Below, in pieces: positions 23,980 through 33,253 of a stretch of 64,000 bases of DNA. The DNA comes from G963678095 sp963678095. GTDB taxonomy: Bacteria; Bacillota; Negativicutes; Selenomonadales; Selenomonadaceae. Made by a program: the position numbers and the translations under genes. The stretch spans positions 372,001-436,000 of the forward strand of contig CAXXXP010000001.1 in NCBI GenBank assembly GCA_963678095.2, written 5' to 3'. Numbering within the stretch: the stretch's first letter is position 1; each line of letters opens with the position of its first letter. The notes beneath the pieces are model-generated. The model was not told the DNA's origin and searched no databases. It worked only from the letters and a program-made list of their open reading frames with translations.

Positions 23980-25032
23980 GTGAAGAATAAAGCAATTTTT
24001 AAGTTTTTTTTGCTGTTGTTGGTTATCGGCATAAGTGCAGGTGGCTATTATTATCTGCATCGCGGCGAGCAAAGTACGGATGATGCGGCAATTGACGGTC
24101 ATATTGCGGCCGTTAGCCCTAAAATACAGGGGTATGTCAAGACGGTTTATATAACGGATAATCAGCAGGTCAAGGCGGGGGAGCTACTGCTGGAAATTGA
24201 TCCGCAGGATTACATTATTCGCCGGGATCAGGCCCGGGCAGCACTCGCTGCCGCCAGGGCCGCTGCCAGTGCTGCAGATAACAGTGCCAAGACGACCAGC
24301 ATCAGTGCTCCGGCAAATGCCGATGCGGCAACGGCGCAAGTGGCAACGGCGCAGGCAACCTGGGAGAAGGCTGCAGCAGATCGCAGCCGGGCAGAAGCCC
24401 TTTTTGATGCCGAAGCCTATTCAAGACAACAACTGGATCAGGCTGTCGCCGCCGAGCGTGCTGCCCGGGGGACACTTGATCAGATGCAGTCCTCCCGGCA
24501 GGCGGTAAGTACAGCTTCCACAGCGATTGCCGGTGCGCAAGACACGCGGGACCAATTGCTAGCCCAGGTGAAACAGGCGGAGGCTGCGCTGGCCCAGGCG
24601 GAAAGCGATCTGGCGAATACGAAAATTGTTGCTGCCATGGATGGGCGCATTACCAAACGCAGTGTTGAACCGGGAAATTTTGTCCAGGCGGGACAACAGC
24701 TGGCGTCTGTCGTGGGCGGTGATTTATGGGTCACGGCCAATTTTAAGGAAACACAGCTGATGCAGATGCGTCAGGGACAGCGAGTAGATATAAAAGTAGA
24801 TGCTTTTCCCGACATGGTTTTGCACGGTAAAGTCGACAGCTTACAGGCAGGAACCGGTGCGCGCTTTTCGTTGTTCCCGGCTGAAAATGCCACGGGAAAT
24901 TTTGTAAAAATAGTACAACGGGTTCCCGTGAAAATAGTCTTTGATGAACCTTTGGATGCATTACTTGCGATAGGACCGGGAATGTCGGTTGAGCCAACGG
25001 TATATACAGAAAGCGGCAGCAGCCATGACTGA
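23980..25032 (+). CDS. HlyD/EmrA-family periplasmic adaptor
   Basis: A 350 aa membrane-fusion protein with an N-terminal membrane helix (FFLLLLVIGISAGGYYYL), lipoyl halves (DGHIAAVSPKIQGYVKTVYITDNQQVKAGELLLEID), a very Ala/Gln-rich helical hairpin (about 85-215) and a barrel domain with GDLWVTANFKETQLMQM. GTG start after AAAGGGG. It is a paralogue in layout of the protein at 18889. The MFS partner overlaps its stop by 8 bases. Confidence 0.9.
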   Translation: MKNKAIFKFFLLLLVIGISAGGYYYLHRGEQSTDDAAIDGHIAAVSPKIQGYVKTVYITDNQQVKAGELLLEIDPQDYIIRRDQARAALAAARAAASAADNSAKTTSISAPANADAATAQVATAQATWEKAAADRSRAEALFDAEAYSRQQLDQAVAAERAARGTLDQMQSSRQAVSTASTAIAGAQDTRDQLLAQVKQAEAALAQAESDLANTKIVAAMDGRITKRSVEPGNFVQAGQQLASVVGGDLWVTANFKETQLMQMRQGQRVDIKVDAFPDMVLHGKVDSLQAGTGARFSLFPAENATGNFVKIVQRVPVKIVFDEPLDALLAIGPGMSVEPTVYTESGSSHD

Positions 25033-26587
25033 GCGGTTAAAAGCCAATCCGATGATTATTGCGATTGCAGTCAGCCTCGCAGCTTTTATGGAGGTTCTTG
25101 ATACCACGATTGCAAATGTTGCTTTATCGAGTATTGCCGGTTCGCTTGGTGCTACCTCAGATGAAAGCACATGGGTATTGACGTCGTATCTTGTTTCAAA
25201 TGGGATTGTTTTGCCGCTTTCGGGCTGGTTGTCAGGGCTTTGGGGCCGGAAGAATTTTTTCCTGTTATGTATTTTCGGTTTTTCGCTAACCTCTTTTTTG
25301 TGTGGTATTTCAACCTCCTTAGCGATGCTGATAATATGCCGGCTGCTTCAGGGGCTAGCTGGTGGTGGCCTGCAGCCAAGCCAGCAGGCAATTATTAAAG
25401 ATGCCTTTCCGAAGGAAAAGCTTGGCATGGCCTTTGCCGTTACGGGCATTACCATGGTGGTGGCCCCTATTGTCGGACCTGTACTTGGCGGTTATATTAC
25501 GGATAACTTCAATTGGCGTTGGATCTTTTTTATGAATGTGCCGATTGGCTTGTTGGCGGCATTTTTGGTGAATATGCTGGTTGAGGACACACCGCAGTCG
25601 GCCAAAAAAGACGTGGGGTCTATTGATTATATGGGGCTTGGTTTTATCACGCTGGGCCTAGGGGCCTTGCAAGTGGTTCTTGATAAGGGACAGCAGGAAG
25701 ATTGGTTCAGCAGCAATTTTATCCTGTTATTTGCCGTGATAGCTGCCGTGGGGATTATTTTGGCAATCTTATGGCTTAGAGAGCAGAAACATCCGGTTAT
25801 TGAATTGAGTTTGTTCAAACTGAGAAGCTTCAGTATGGCCTGTCTGATGATGTTCTTTGTTGGGTTTACGCTGTATTCAAGTGCGGCACTTTTACCGATG
25901 ATGGTGCAGATAAATTTCGGCTATAATGCAACACTTTCCGGTTTTGTTTTGTCGCCGAGCGGCATAACTACTATTTTGCTGATGCCGCTGATCGGAAAAC
26001 TTACCGGCATGGTCCAGGCCAAATATCTGATTGCTTTTGGCATGATGATGAATGCTATTGGTATGATTGTGACGGGTTGGATTACGCCGCAGACCGACTA
26101 TGGGACCTTTGTTTTCGTGCGCATTTTACAGACGGTGGGCCTGCCATTTTTGTTTGTCCCCTGCAGCATCTTGGCTTTTTCCCAAATAACCGCTGAACAC
26201 AGCAGCAATGCCTCGGCAATTTTTTCGCTGATGCGCAATCTTGGCGGTAGTATCGGGATATCTTTGGCGACGAGTTTTGTCGTGCGAAGCCAGCAGATTC
26301 ATCAAGCGATTTTGGTAGAACATTTAACGTATGCCGATCCTGGTTACCGGCAGGCACTTGCTGCTTATGGGAAAACGCTAAGTCAGTTAGGGGTTTTGAG
26401 CACAGATGGCAGTGTTCTGGGGAAAATTTACCAGGAGCTCGTACGCCAAGCTAGTATTCTTGCTTATGCGGACACATATCATATGCTGGCGGCGGTATTG
26501 CTTGTTTTAGGTGTGGCGGCATTTTTTATGCCGTCGAATCTGAAAGAGATATCACCAGAAGGATCGCAAGCACCGGGGGCACCATAA
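25025..26587 (+). CDS. DHA2-type (EmrB/QacA) MFS multidrug transporter
   Basis: A 520 aa 14-helix transporter. AAFMEVLDTTIANVALSSIAGSLGA is the DHA2 opening, GWLSGLWGRKNFF motif A, and VVAPIVGPVLGGYITDNFNWRWIFFMNVPIG the motif C block. ATG 25025 overlaps the hlyD end, which suggests coupling. It forms an EmrAB-type pump with the gene upstream; no TolC-like outer-membrane gene is in the window, so it must use a channel encoded elsewhere. Confidence 0.9.
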   Translation: MTERLKANPMIIAIAVSLAAFMEVLDTTIANVALSSIAGSLGATSDESTWVLTSYLVSNGIVLPLSGWLSGLWGRKNFFLLCIFGFSLTSFLCGISTSLAMLIICRLLQGLAGGGLQPSQQAIIKDAFPKEKLGMAFAVTGITMVVAPIVGPVLGGYITDNFNWRWIFFMNVPIGLLAAFLVNMLVEDTPQSAKKDVGSIDYMGLGFITLGLGALQVVLDKGQQEDWFSSNFILLFAVIAAVGIILAILWLREQKHPVIELSLFKLRSFSMACLMMFFVGFTLYSSAALLPMMVQINFGYNATLSGFVLSPSGITTILLMPLIGKLTGMVQAKYLIAFGMMMNAIGMIVTGWITPQTDYGTFVFVRILQTVGLPFLFVPCSILAFSQITAEHSSNASAIFSLMRNLGGSIGISLATSFVVRSQQIHQAILVEHLTYADPGYRQALAAYGKTLSQLGVLSTDGSVLGKIYQELVRQASILAYADTYHMLAAVLLVLGVAAFFMPSNLKEISPEGSQAPGAP

Positions 26588-26629
26588 TAGAATAGCAATA
26601 CCTGTTGGCAGTTTTTCAGCTACTTTGAT

Positions 26630-26658
26630 TTGTTTTTTCGGCGGCTTGACTATATAAT
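26630..26658 (+). promoter_or_regulatory. Promoter of a small exported protein gene
   Basis: TTGTTT (26630-26635) and a perfect TATAAT (26653-26658) with a 17-base spacer, 62 bases before the start codon. Confidence 0.6.
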
Positions 26659-26720
26659 GATACAAGAGAATTATTGGTAACAATCTGTGGATTTTACAGA
26701 AAAAGAGAGGTCTTAAAGTC

Positions 26721-27167
26721 ATGAAATTTTGTATAAGTTTTCTTTGCTCGCTATTATTGCTTATGTCTGTTGCTTTTGCTGAAACACCGCCGGCAAATTG
26801 GCAGGTGGCCTATAAAGACAATATATCAGCCTTTTATTTTGATACGGCTAGTGTGAGAACCGTGGGCTCAAGTGATGTTCTGATTGCTGAGTTGAAGACG
26901 GAAATGTCTCCAGATATGGTACAGGTGCTGATCGAAAAATGCCGGGAGCAATATGATACGTCTTCCTGGGAAAACATAAAATATATGATTTCGTCAACCA
27001 AATGCAATTTAAAGGATAAAACGCTGATCAGCAAAAATCATCGTTTATATGATGCCAAAGGGAATTTGATTAGTATTCTACCGGATGAGGATGTTTCCAC
27101 GGTGCCGGATGGATCGGTAAAAAGCAAAGTATATGCAGCTATTTCTCAGTGGCTATATGAAAATTAA
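26721..27167 (+). CDS. Exported protein, surface-adhesin-E-like
   Basis: A 148 aa protein with a clear signal peptide (KFCISFLCSLLLLMSVAFA, cleavage likely after about residue 20). The mature part opens ANWQVAYKDNISAFYFDTASVR, the pattern W-x(n)-FYFDT-S-(V/I) of the adhesin-E-like family of small periplasmic or surface proteins common in Negativicutes. Function unknown. It has its own promoter and a strong terminator. The protein at 56438 on the other strand shows the same layout. Confidence 0.7.
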   Translation: MKFCISFLCSLLLLMSVAFAETPPANWQVAYKDNISAFYFDTASVRTVGSSDVLIAELKTEMSPDMVQVLIEKCREQYDTSSWENIKYMISSTKCNLKDKTLISKNHRLYDAKGNLISILPDEDVSTVPDGSVKSKVYAAISQWLYEN

Positions 27168-27181
27168 TTGCCGAGGAAAAT

Positions 27182-27235
27182 AACAACAGCATTCGACAAG
27201 CGCTGCAAAAAAGGCGTTTGTCGAATGCTGTTGTT
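27182..27235. terminator. Strong bidirectional terminator
   Basis: Perfect 18-base stem (27182-27199 with 27218-27235) between two convergent genes, followed by a T-rich stretch. Confidence 0.92.
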
Positions 27236-27258
27236 GTTTAACTGATAAATATAGGCGA

Positions 27259-27657
27259 TTACAAGAGGGCGGTCAAGGCTTTTAGTGCGGACAGCCCTTC
27301 AAGGGCATCGGTGATATTCCCGAGCAAGGTCGTTTTTGTCGAAGTGCTTAAAGTTTCGAGCTTTTTTAAAGCTGATAACTTATTTTGCAGATTGGAATAG
27401 GTACTGATTCCGCCAGAAAGGCTTTTCATATCTGTTTTAAAGTCAGCAAGGTCTTCTTTTAATGAAGAAGCATCGCTGTCGACCGAGGAGTCTTCGGTTG
27501 CTATCAAGGAAGATATTTTTTCCAATTTACTTTCCAAAGCGGATAATGAGGATAAAGCGGTACTGGCCGATGAAGAGCAAAGACCGATTGATGCGGGGAA
27601 CAGCAAAAAAATTATAGTGATAATGGTAACAAGATAGCCTGCTGTCGGGAACTTCAT
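27259..27657 (-). CDS. Exported coiled-coil protein of unknown function
   Basis: A 132 aa protein. Residues 1-27 form a signal peptide (YLVTIITIIFLLFPASIGLC) that ends with a Cys, perhaps a lipobox. The remainder is Ser, Leu and Lys rich with heptad spacing (SALESKLEKISSL, DLADFKTDMKSL, LSALKKLETL), typical of coiled coils. Family not recognised. Convergent with the adhesin-E-like gene and sharing its terminator. Confidence 0.6.
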   Translation of the reverse strand: MKFPTAGYLVTIITIIFLLFPASIGLCSSSASTALSSLSALESKLEKISSLIATEDSSVDSDASSLKEDLADFKTDMKSLSGGISTYSNLQNKLSALKKLETLSTSTKTTLLGNITDALEGLSALKALTALL

Positions 27658-27690
27658 AAAAATCGCCTCCTTAGTTTGAGTGCTAGGAAG

Positions 27691-27918
27691 TTAAAGACTG
27701 CTGTCTTCAATCTGCTGTGATGTTCGTTTATAAACCTCTATTTTGCAGCCGTTTTCAATATCGATTTGATCTTCATATAAAATATTCAGATGGATTAGTT
27801 TATTTACGGCCTGCATAAAGTCACTCTTTAATGCGGAAGCATGATATGTATAGGTGGTGCCGACAAACAGCATGGTGGCAGTTTCTAAAATTTCTTGTTC
27901 TAGGGATGAAAAAAGCAT
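27691..27918 (-). CDS. Small protein of unknown function
   Basis: A 75 aa protein beginning MLFSSLEQEILETATMLF. I take ATG 27918 because AAAGAGGTG lies upstream; the reading frame is open further to 28047 without a ribosome-binding site. It is 33 bases upstream of the coiled-coil gene on the same strand and could be its operon partner. No motif recognised. Confidence 0.5.
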   Translation of the reverse strand: MLFSSLEQEILETATMLFVGTTYTYHASALKSDFMQAVNKLIHLNILYEDQIDIENGCKIEVYKRTSQQIEDSSL

Positions 27919-28305
27919 TGTATACACCTCTTTAGACAGTTGAAAATTATTGTACTTTATAAGTCCGGGACCCGTAATATATAATTTATGAAGAAAAGTC
28001 CTCCTTTTTGTGTATTTAGTATAAAAATTTAATTCACAAATATGCAATGTGGGTATAAAATCATATGATTCATGATTATTTATATTATAACATTTTAATT
28101 ATATAATTCAAATAAAAATATGATGCTGATTTTCTGTGCCGTGGGTTTATAAATAGAGGACAGGAGCAAAGGGCTGTATAGAAAAGCTGTGTCTGGGTCT
28201 TTGGGATTATTGGCTGCGGTCAATAAAAAGCCAGTGAGTCCGCGACGCAAATATGCTCGCCGCGAACTCACTGGCTTTTGAGGCAAGGGGATAGAATGGA
28301 TTAAA
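27919..28305. other. AT-rich intergenic region
   Basis: No convincing gene. It holds the presumed promoter region of the small minus-strand genes (AT-rich, 27919-28100) and, at 28226-28279, the terminator of the hemerythrin gene. The rest shows nothing recognisable. Confidence 0.5.
28226..28279 (-). terminator. Terminator of the hemerythrin-GGDEF gene
   Basis: Nineteen-base stem with one mismatch (28226-28244, 28261-28279), with T-rich sequence on the minus-strand side. Confidence 0.88.
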
Positions 28306-30495
28306 TTAATGCTTGGGTGGAGACATGTAGGGAAAAAATTTAATGTCTTCATTGAGCATATGACCGACGATGATATCATCGACGACAAAGGCGAAGAAGG
28401 CGGAAGCGCGCAGGGTGCCGGTGTGATAATTTTCCTTGAGCTTTATGGCCTCGTCGATGAGTTTTTGATGTGTTGTCGTGTGCTGGGCATGTGCTGGATA
28501 GCCGATCTCCTTGAGCAGTTCTACTTCGCAGTTAAAATGATGTGCGACATGCGCCAGCAGTTTGTCGAGATGGGCATCGAGCGCGGCCGGGTCGTTGTGA
28601 CAGATGGCCAGTGCCAGTAGTTGATTACCATACTCAACCAGCAAGCGGTGCTGCCGGTCAATTTCTGGATGCCCGCATTCCCATTGCGGTTGCCAGACGA
28701 GCTGTAAAAATTCCTGTTGTGGTTTTGGCGGGGTCTCTGCGCTGACGACGCAGTTGCGCCCGGCTTTTTTTGCCTGGTACATGGCAGCGTCAACTCTTGT
28801 ATACCATTCGGAAAAATCTTCCTGTGAAAGGTGTTCGGCCACACCAAAACTGGCTGTTATTTTTCCGGCTGTTTCATGTGGCGAGGCCTCCAGGACGCTC
28901 CGGAGCTTTTCCGCAGCAGTCAGGGCGTTTTTTAGAGCGGTCCGCGGTAGCAGGACAATGAATTCCTCTCCGCCAAGGCGGATAATACTGTCCGTCTTGC
29001 GGATCAAACCATTGACGACCTTGACGAGGTGCTGTAAGACGCTGTCGCCAACCGGATGCCCCCAGGTATCATTGATGTCCTTAAAATTATCAAGATCGAG
29101 GAGTAACATAGACAAAGGATCTCCGGAATTTTCGGCATGGTCGATTTCCTGCCGGACTTTTTTTTCAAAAAACTGACGGTTATAGGCTCCGGTCAGGGTA
29201 TCATGGTTCAGAAGATATTCATCCTGCTGTTGTTTGCGCCAGAAGCTGCTGATATCATGAAAATTTATTACCGTGCCAAGGATTTGTCCCTTGTTGTCGA
29301 TGGCTGGCGAAATACTCCCCGTGATATGAAGTTCCGAACCGTCGCGGCGGATCAGGATTTTTTCTGACAGAGCGGTTTTTGGCTGGCGGGTTTCAAGCAC
29401 ATGCCAGAGCGGGTCGGTGATCTTTTCTCGGGTTACCGTATCGTGGGCGTTGAATACGGTCAGCAATGGTTTGCCAGCCGCTTCTGCCATCGGGTACTTG
29501 GTCAGCTCCTCCGCCGACTGGTTCATCAGGGTGATTTTCCCTGCCGGGTCGGTGGTGATGATTCCTTCATGGATTGAAAAAAGTGTTGCCCAAAAAAGAC
29601 TGTGTTCACGGGCAAACAGCATTTCGTTGCGAGTCCGTTCCAGTCTGGTCCAGACAAAATTCATCAGCCGTTCAAGACTTACCGAATCTTCGGCAGTGTA
29701 ATCGCCGGCTTTGTTGGCGACCCCAGCGATGGCAACGACCCGCCCGTGGTCAAGTACCGGCAGTGAGAGGAAGCTATAAATAGGAAGATGTCCTGGCGGA
29801 TAACCGACCGCATACTCTGCGCCCGGATCATAATGGTTGACAATGACGGTTTTTTGCTTGCGCACCGCCTCGCTCCATAAGCCTCGATGATGGATGGAAA
29901 AGGGCAGGTCCCCGTTAGTGCTGGCGGAGCAGGCTTGCAGTACGGATTTTGACCAAGCATGTAGGACAAAATCTTTTTGCTGCTCATCGTAAAGAAAGAG
30001 AAAGCCGAGCTCGCTGAGCGTTACGGCAATAATCTGCTCAAGGGCCTTGTTGAGCAAGCCATCAATGCCAAGGTCAGGTGATTGCATCAGCTCAAGGTGC
30101 GCGGACTGAAGCCGGAGGCTGCGCTCGAAGGCGGCTGTTTCCTGGCGTCGCTTGGTATTGTCGCGGCCGCGCAAATAAAGGACATCCTCTTTACCGCAAA
30201 AGCTCCAGTCAATATAACGAAAGGTTCCGTCCTGGCAGCGACAGTGGCCGCTGAAGGGAGTTTCTGACTGGCTGGTGATAGCAGCTTTAAGTGCAGCGGT
30301 GGCTGCCTTATGATCACATTTTTGAAAAAGCTCTATCAGCTTTTTGCCGGACAGTTCAGCGGAGGCAAAGCCAAGCGTTGTAGTCCAGGCTGGATTTGTC
30401 GTTGACAGCATGGCTGCGCTGGAGGCGGTGGCAAGGAGATCGGGGCTGCTGGCAAAAAAGTAGTCTGATGGCAGGGCCGGCAGATGATGTTTCAT
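28306..30495 (-). CDS. PAS-GAF-PAS-GGDEF-hemerythrin diguanylate cyclase
   Basis: A 729 aa cytoplasmic sensor, no membrane helix seen. Order of domains: PAS about 25-130; GAF about 150-300; second PAS about 305-420; GGDEF about 430-595 with active motif GGEEF (near 507) and an RxxD inhibitory site (RKTD) just upstream; bacteriohemerythrin about 600-729 with the iron ligands in GHPEIDRQHRLL, HHFNCEVELL, HTTTHQ and HMLNEDIKFF. It should make cyclic di-GMP, with an oxygen-binding di-iron domain as sensor. ATG preceded by GCGAGGTTCTTGAT. A TATAAT-like -10 lies at 30564-30569 on the minus strand. Confidence 0.93.
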   Translation of the reverse strand: MKHHLPALPSDYFFASSPDLLATASSAAMLSTTNPAWTTTLGFASAELSGKKLIELFQKCDHKAATAALKAAITSQSETPFSGHCRCQDGTFRYIDWSFCGKEDVLYLRGRDNTKRRQETAAFERSLRLQSAHLELMQSPDLGIDGLLNKALEQIIAVTLSELGFLFLYDEQQKDFVLHAWSKSVLQACSASTNGDLPFSIHHRGLWSEAVRKQKTVIVNHYDPGAEYAVGYPPGHLPIYSFLSLPVLDHGRVVAIAGVANKAGDYTAEDSVSLERLMNFVWTRLERTRNEMLFAREHSLFWATLFSIHEGIITTDPAGKITLMNQSAEELTKYPMAEAAGKPLLTVFNAHDTVTREKITDPLWHVLETRQPKTALSEKILIRRDGSELHITGSISPAIDNKGQILGTVINFHDISSFWRKQQQDEYLLNHDTLTGAYNRQFFEKKVRQEIDHAENSGDPLSMLLLDLDNFKDINDTWGHPVGDSVLQHLVKVVNGLIRKTDSIIRLGGEEFIVLLPRTALKNALTAAEKLRSVLEASPHETAGKITASFGVAEHLSQEDFSEWYTRVDAAMYQAKKAGRNCVVSAETPPKPQQEFLQLVWQPQWECGHPEIDRQHRLLVEYGNQLLALAICHNDPAALDAHLDKLLAHVAHHFNCEVELLKEIGYPAHAQHTTTHQKLIDEAIKLKENYHTGTLRASAFFAFVVDDIIVGHMLNEDIKFFPYMSPPKH

Positions 30496-30718
30496 ATCAA
30501 GAACCTCGCTTTTACAGAAATGGTAAATCGAGATATCGCTATTTTTCGTTTGTTTTATAGAGTATTATATCATATTCGACCTGTTGTTTCCTGCCTTTAT
30601 CCATGAAAGATTGTGCTTGGCTGAAAAAACGAATAAATCTTTTTCCGTAGGTAGAGGGGCAGGATTTTAAAGACTTTTATGATATGATATGAATATAGTT
30701 TTGCAGAGGAGTGGGCAG

Positions 30719-31744
30719 ATGAAGGTAATTGATACGACAGCAGCTGTGGGGCATGTCCTTTGCCATGATGTGACGCAGATTATCCGCGGCGTTAGCAAGG
30801 GGGCACGCTTTCGCAAAGGCCACGTGATTCGCGAGGAAGACATTCCCGTCCTGCTTTCTCTGGGCAAGGATCATATTTACGTTTGGGAAAAGAATCCCGG
30901 GATGCTGCATGAAAATGAAGCGGCAGAAATTCTTCGCCAGCTCTGCGGGGCTGAGAACCTGCAGGCATCAGCGGTAAAAGAAGGGAAAATTGAACTTAAG
31001 GCAGAGTGTGACGGCTTGTTTAAAGTGGATGTTGGGCGCTTGACAGCGGTAAACAGTCTGGGGGAAATCATGATTGCCACGCGTCACAACAATACCCCGG
31101 TAAAGGCCGGTGATGTTCTGGCCGGCATGCGGGTAATTCCCCTGGTGATTGAAGCAGAAAAATTGCAGCAGGCGGCCAAGGTAAGTGGAGCAGAGCCGCT
31201 ACTGCGGCTGTTGCCCTACCGGCCCATGAAGGCTGGCGTCGTTACAACCGGCAATGAGGTCTTTTATGGACGGATTAAAGACACGTTTACGCCGGTGATT
31301 GAGCAAAAGCTTGAACAATTTGGTTTTAAAATGGCAAAGCATGAAATTGTGGAAGATTCTGTTGCGGCTATACATGAGGCTGTGCTGCGGATGCTGGCCG
31401 CGGGGATGGATATGATTCTTTGTACGGGCGGCATGAGCGTAGATCCTGATGATTTGACACCGGCCGCGATCCGGGCGACCGGGGCTGATTTTGTTACGTA
31501 TGGGGTACCGGTCTTGCCGGGGGCGATGCTGCTGCTGGCATATTATCAGGGGCGGGTACCTATCCTTGGGCTGCCGGGATGTGTCATGTATGCGGCCACC
31601 ACCGTGTTTGACCTGGTGCTGCCGCGGCTGGCAGCCGGAGAAAAGATCCGGGCTCAAGAGCTGGCTGGACTTGGACATGGCGGCCTTTGCCTCGGTTGCA
31701 GTGTCTGTCATTATCCTGCTTGCAGCTTTGGCAAGGGAATCTGA
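30719..31744 (+). CDS. MoeA/Mog-type molybdopterin-binding protein with Cys-rich tail
   Basis: A 341 aa protein. The N-terminal part (GHVLCHDVTQIIRGVSKGARFRKGHVI) resembles MoeA domain II, and the MoaB/Mog fold starts MKAGVVTTGNEVFYGRIKD with CTGGMSVDPDDLTP as molybdopterin-binding loop. The end, GHGGLCLGCSVCHYPAC, puts four cysteines in the last 20 residues, which ordinary MoeA lacks. It likely binds a pterin intermediate in cofactor assembly. ATG 30719 after AGAGGAG. First gene of a same-strand run of 19 genes to 46479. Confidence 0.82.
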   Translation: MKVIDTTAAVGHVLCHDVTQIIRGVSKGARFRKGHVIREEDIPVLLSLGKDHIYVWEKNPGMLHENEAAEILRQLCGAENLQASAVKEGKIELKAECDGLFKVDVGRLTAVNSLGEIMIATRHNNTPVKAGDVLAGMRVIPLVIEAEKLQQAAKVSGAEPLLRLLPYRPMKAGVVTTGNEVFYGRIKDTFTPVIEQKLEQFGFKMAKHEIVEDSVAAIHEAVLRMLAAGMDMILCTGGMSVDPDDLTPAAIRATGADFVTYGVPVLPGAMLLLAYYQGRVPILGLPGCVMYAATTVFDLVLPRLAAGEKIRAQELAGLGHGGLCLGCSVCHYPACSFGKGI

Positions 31745-31773
31745 AAGCGAAGAAGCGGATGGGAAGATTGGAA

Positions 31774-32253
31774 ATGAAAACAAATTTAACACATTTTGAT
31801 AAAGAGGGTAAGGCCATCATGGTGGATGTCACAGCCAAGAGCCCGACGGCCCGGCAGGCAAAAGCGCAGGGGCGGATTCTTATGAATGAGGCGGCATATC
31901 AAGCCGTTGTCACCGGCACGGCGGCCAAAGGGGATGTTCTGGGAATCGCTCGTATTGCTGGGATTATGGCGGCAAAACGCACGGGAGATTTAATTCCCTT
32001 GTGCCATCCGCTTGCAATTGCCAGCTGCCAGATTGACTTTCAATGTTTGCCGGATATTTTGGCGATTGAGGCTGTTGCCGTAGTTAAACTTACCGGCCAG
32101 ACGGGTGTTGAAATGGAGGCGTTGACGGCGGTTACAGTATCCTTGCTGACGATTTATGATATGTGCAAGGCACTAGACAAACAAATGCAGATCGAAGGGG
32201 TTCGTTTGCTGCGTAAAAGCGGCGGACGCAGCGGACTCTTTGAGAGAGAATAG
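31774..32253 (+). CDS. moaC: Cyclic pyranopterin monophosphate synthase MoaC
   Basis: Second step of molybdopterin synthesis: converts 3',8-cyclo-GTP to cyclic pyranopterin monophosphate. The 159 aa length is normal. Motifs: HFDKEGKAIMVDVTAK at the start, RIAGIMAAKRTGDLIPLCHPL and GVEMEALTAVTVSLLTIYDMCKA. I chose ATG 31774 from the family start; the Shine-Dalgarno is weak. moaA follows 23 bases on. Confidence 0.95.
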   Translation: MKTNLTHFDKEGKAIMVDVTAKSPTARQAKAQGRILMNEAAYQAVVTGTAAKGDVLGIARIAGIMAAKRTGDLIPLCHPLAIASCQIDFQCLPDILAIEAVAVVKLTGQTGVEMEALTAVTVSLLTIYDMCKALDKQMQIEGVRLLRKSGGRSGLFERE

Positions 32254-32276
32254 CGGATATAAAGGTGGTGAAAAAC

Positions 32277-33251
32277 ATGCGCGATCGATATGGAAGGGAA
32301 ATTGACTATATGAGGATTTCCCTAACCGAAGACTGTAATCTTCACTGCAGCTACTGCAGACCCGAAACTGCCTTGCAGGAAGTCAGCGGGCAGATGACAA
32401 CAGCGGAGATTTTGCGTCTGTGCCGAATCTTTGCCGAAATTGGTGTGCGCAAGTTTAAGCTTACCGGTGGGGAACCATTGCTTCGCCGGGATCTTTATCA
32501 GCTGATTGCAGGAATTAAGCAAATAGAGGGCGTAGAACAGGTGACGCTGACGACAAATGGCGTACTGCTTGGCAGGAAAATAGATGCACTGCTGGCTGCC
32601 GGCCTTGATGGAGTCAACATAAGTCTTGATACCCTTGATCCGTTACAGTATAAAAGTCTGACCGGGTCTGATCAGTTGCCGCTGGTGCTGGATGGGTTTT
32701 GCCAGCTGGTCCGGGCAGGCTTTCTCAATATAAAAATTAATTCGGTGCTTTTGGCCGGTAAAAATGAAGATCAGGTGCTTGCACTGTCGGGGCTGGCGAA
32801 AGACCAGGCGGTTGCTGTGCGGTTTATTGAACTCATGCCGCTGGGAATTGCTGCCGGCTATCGTGGAATCCGGCAGCGACAGATCATGCGGACGCTGACG
32901 CAGGCGTACGGCCCGCTGTCCTCCTGCAGCTTTGAGGCAGGCAATGGTCCGGCCAGGTATTTTTCTTTGCCGGGCTTTAGCGGGCGCATTGGTTTTATTG
33001 ATGCGATCGGACATAAGTTTTGCCGTTCCTGCAATCGGGTGCGATTGACAGCCGACGGCTTTTTGAAGCTTTGTTTGCAATACTGCAATGGGCTGGCACT
33101 GCTCCCGTTGCTGCGCAGCGGACTGGCCGAGGATGAAGTGCGGCAGCTGATACAAAAACAAATTTATATAAAGCCGCGGGAACATCATTTTTGTGAGGGT
33201 CTGGCAGACCTGAAGGATGACCGGCGCCGGATGTTTCAGATAGGTGGTTAA
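32277..33251 (+). CDS. moaA: GTP 3',8-cyclase MoaA
   Basis: Radical SAM enzyme for the first step of molybdopterin synthesis. The N-terminal cluster motif is CNLHCSYC (C-x3-C-x2-C), and the C-terminal cluster is C-x2-C-x13-C in CRSCNRVRLTADGFLKLC. The protein ends in Gly-Gly, the flexible tail needed for catalysis. 324 aa is normal. ATG 32277 after AAAGGTGGTG. No MoaD or MoaE is in the window, so molybdopterin synthase must be encoded elsewhere. Confidence 0.96.
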   Translation: MRDRYGREIDYMRISLTEDCNLHCSYCRPETALQEVSGQMTTAEILRLCRIFAEIGVRKFKLTGGEPLLRRDLYQLIAGIKQIEGVEQVTLTTNGVLLGRKIDALLAAGLDGVNISLDTLDPLQYKSLTGSDQLPLVLDGFCQLVRAGFLNIKINSVLLAGKNEDQVLALSGLAKDQAVAVRFIELMPLGIAAGYRGIRQRQIMRTLTQAYGPLSSCSFEAGNGPARYFSLPGFSGRIGFIDAIGHKFCRSCNRVRLTADGFLKLCLQYCNGLALLPLLRSGLAEDEVRQLIQKQIYIKPREHHFCEGLADLKDDRRRMFQIGG

Positions 33252-33253
33252 AG

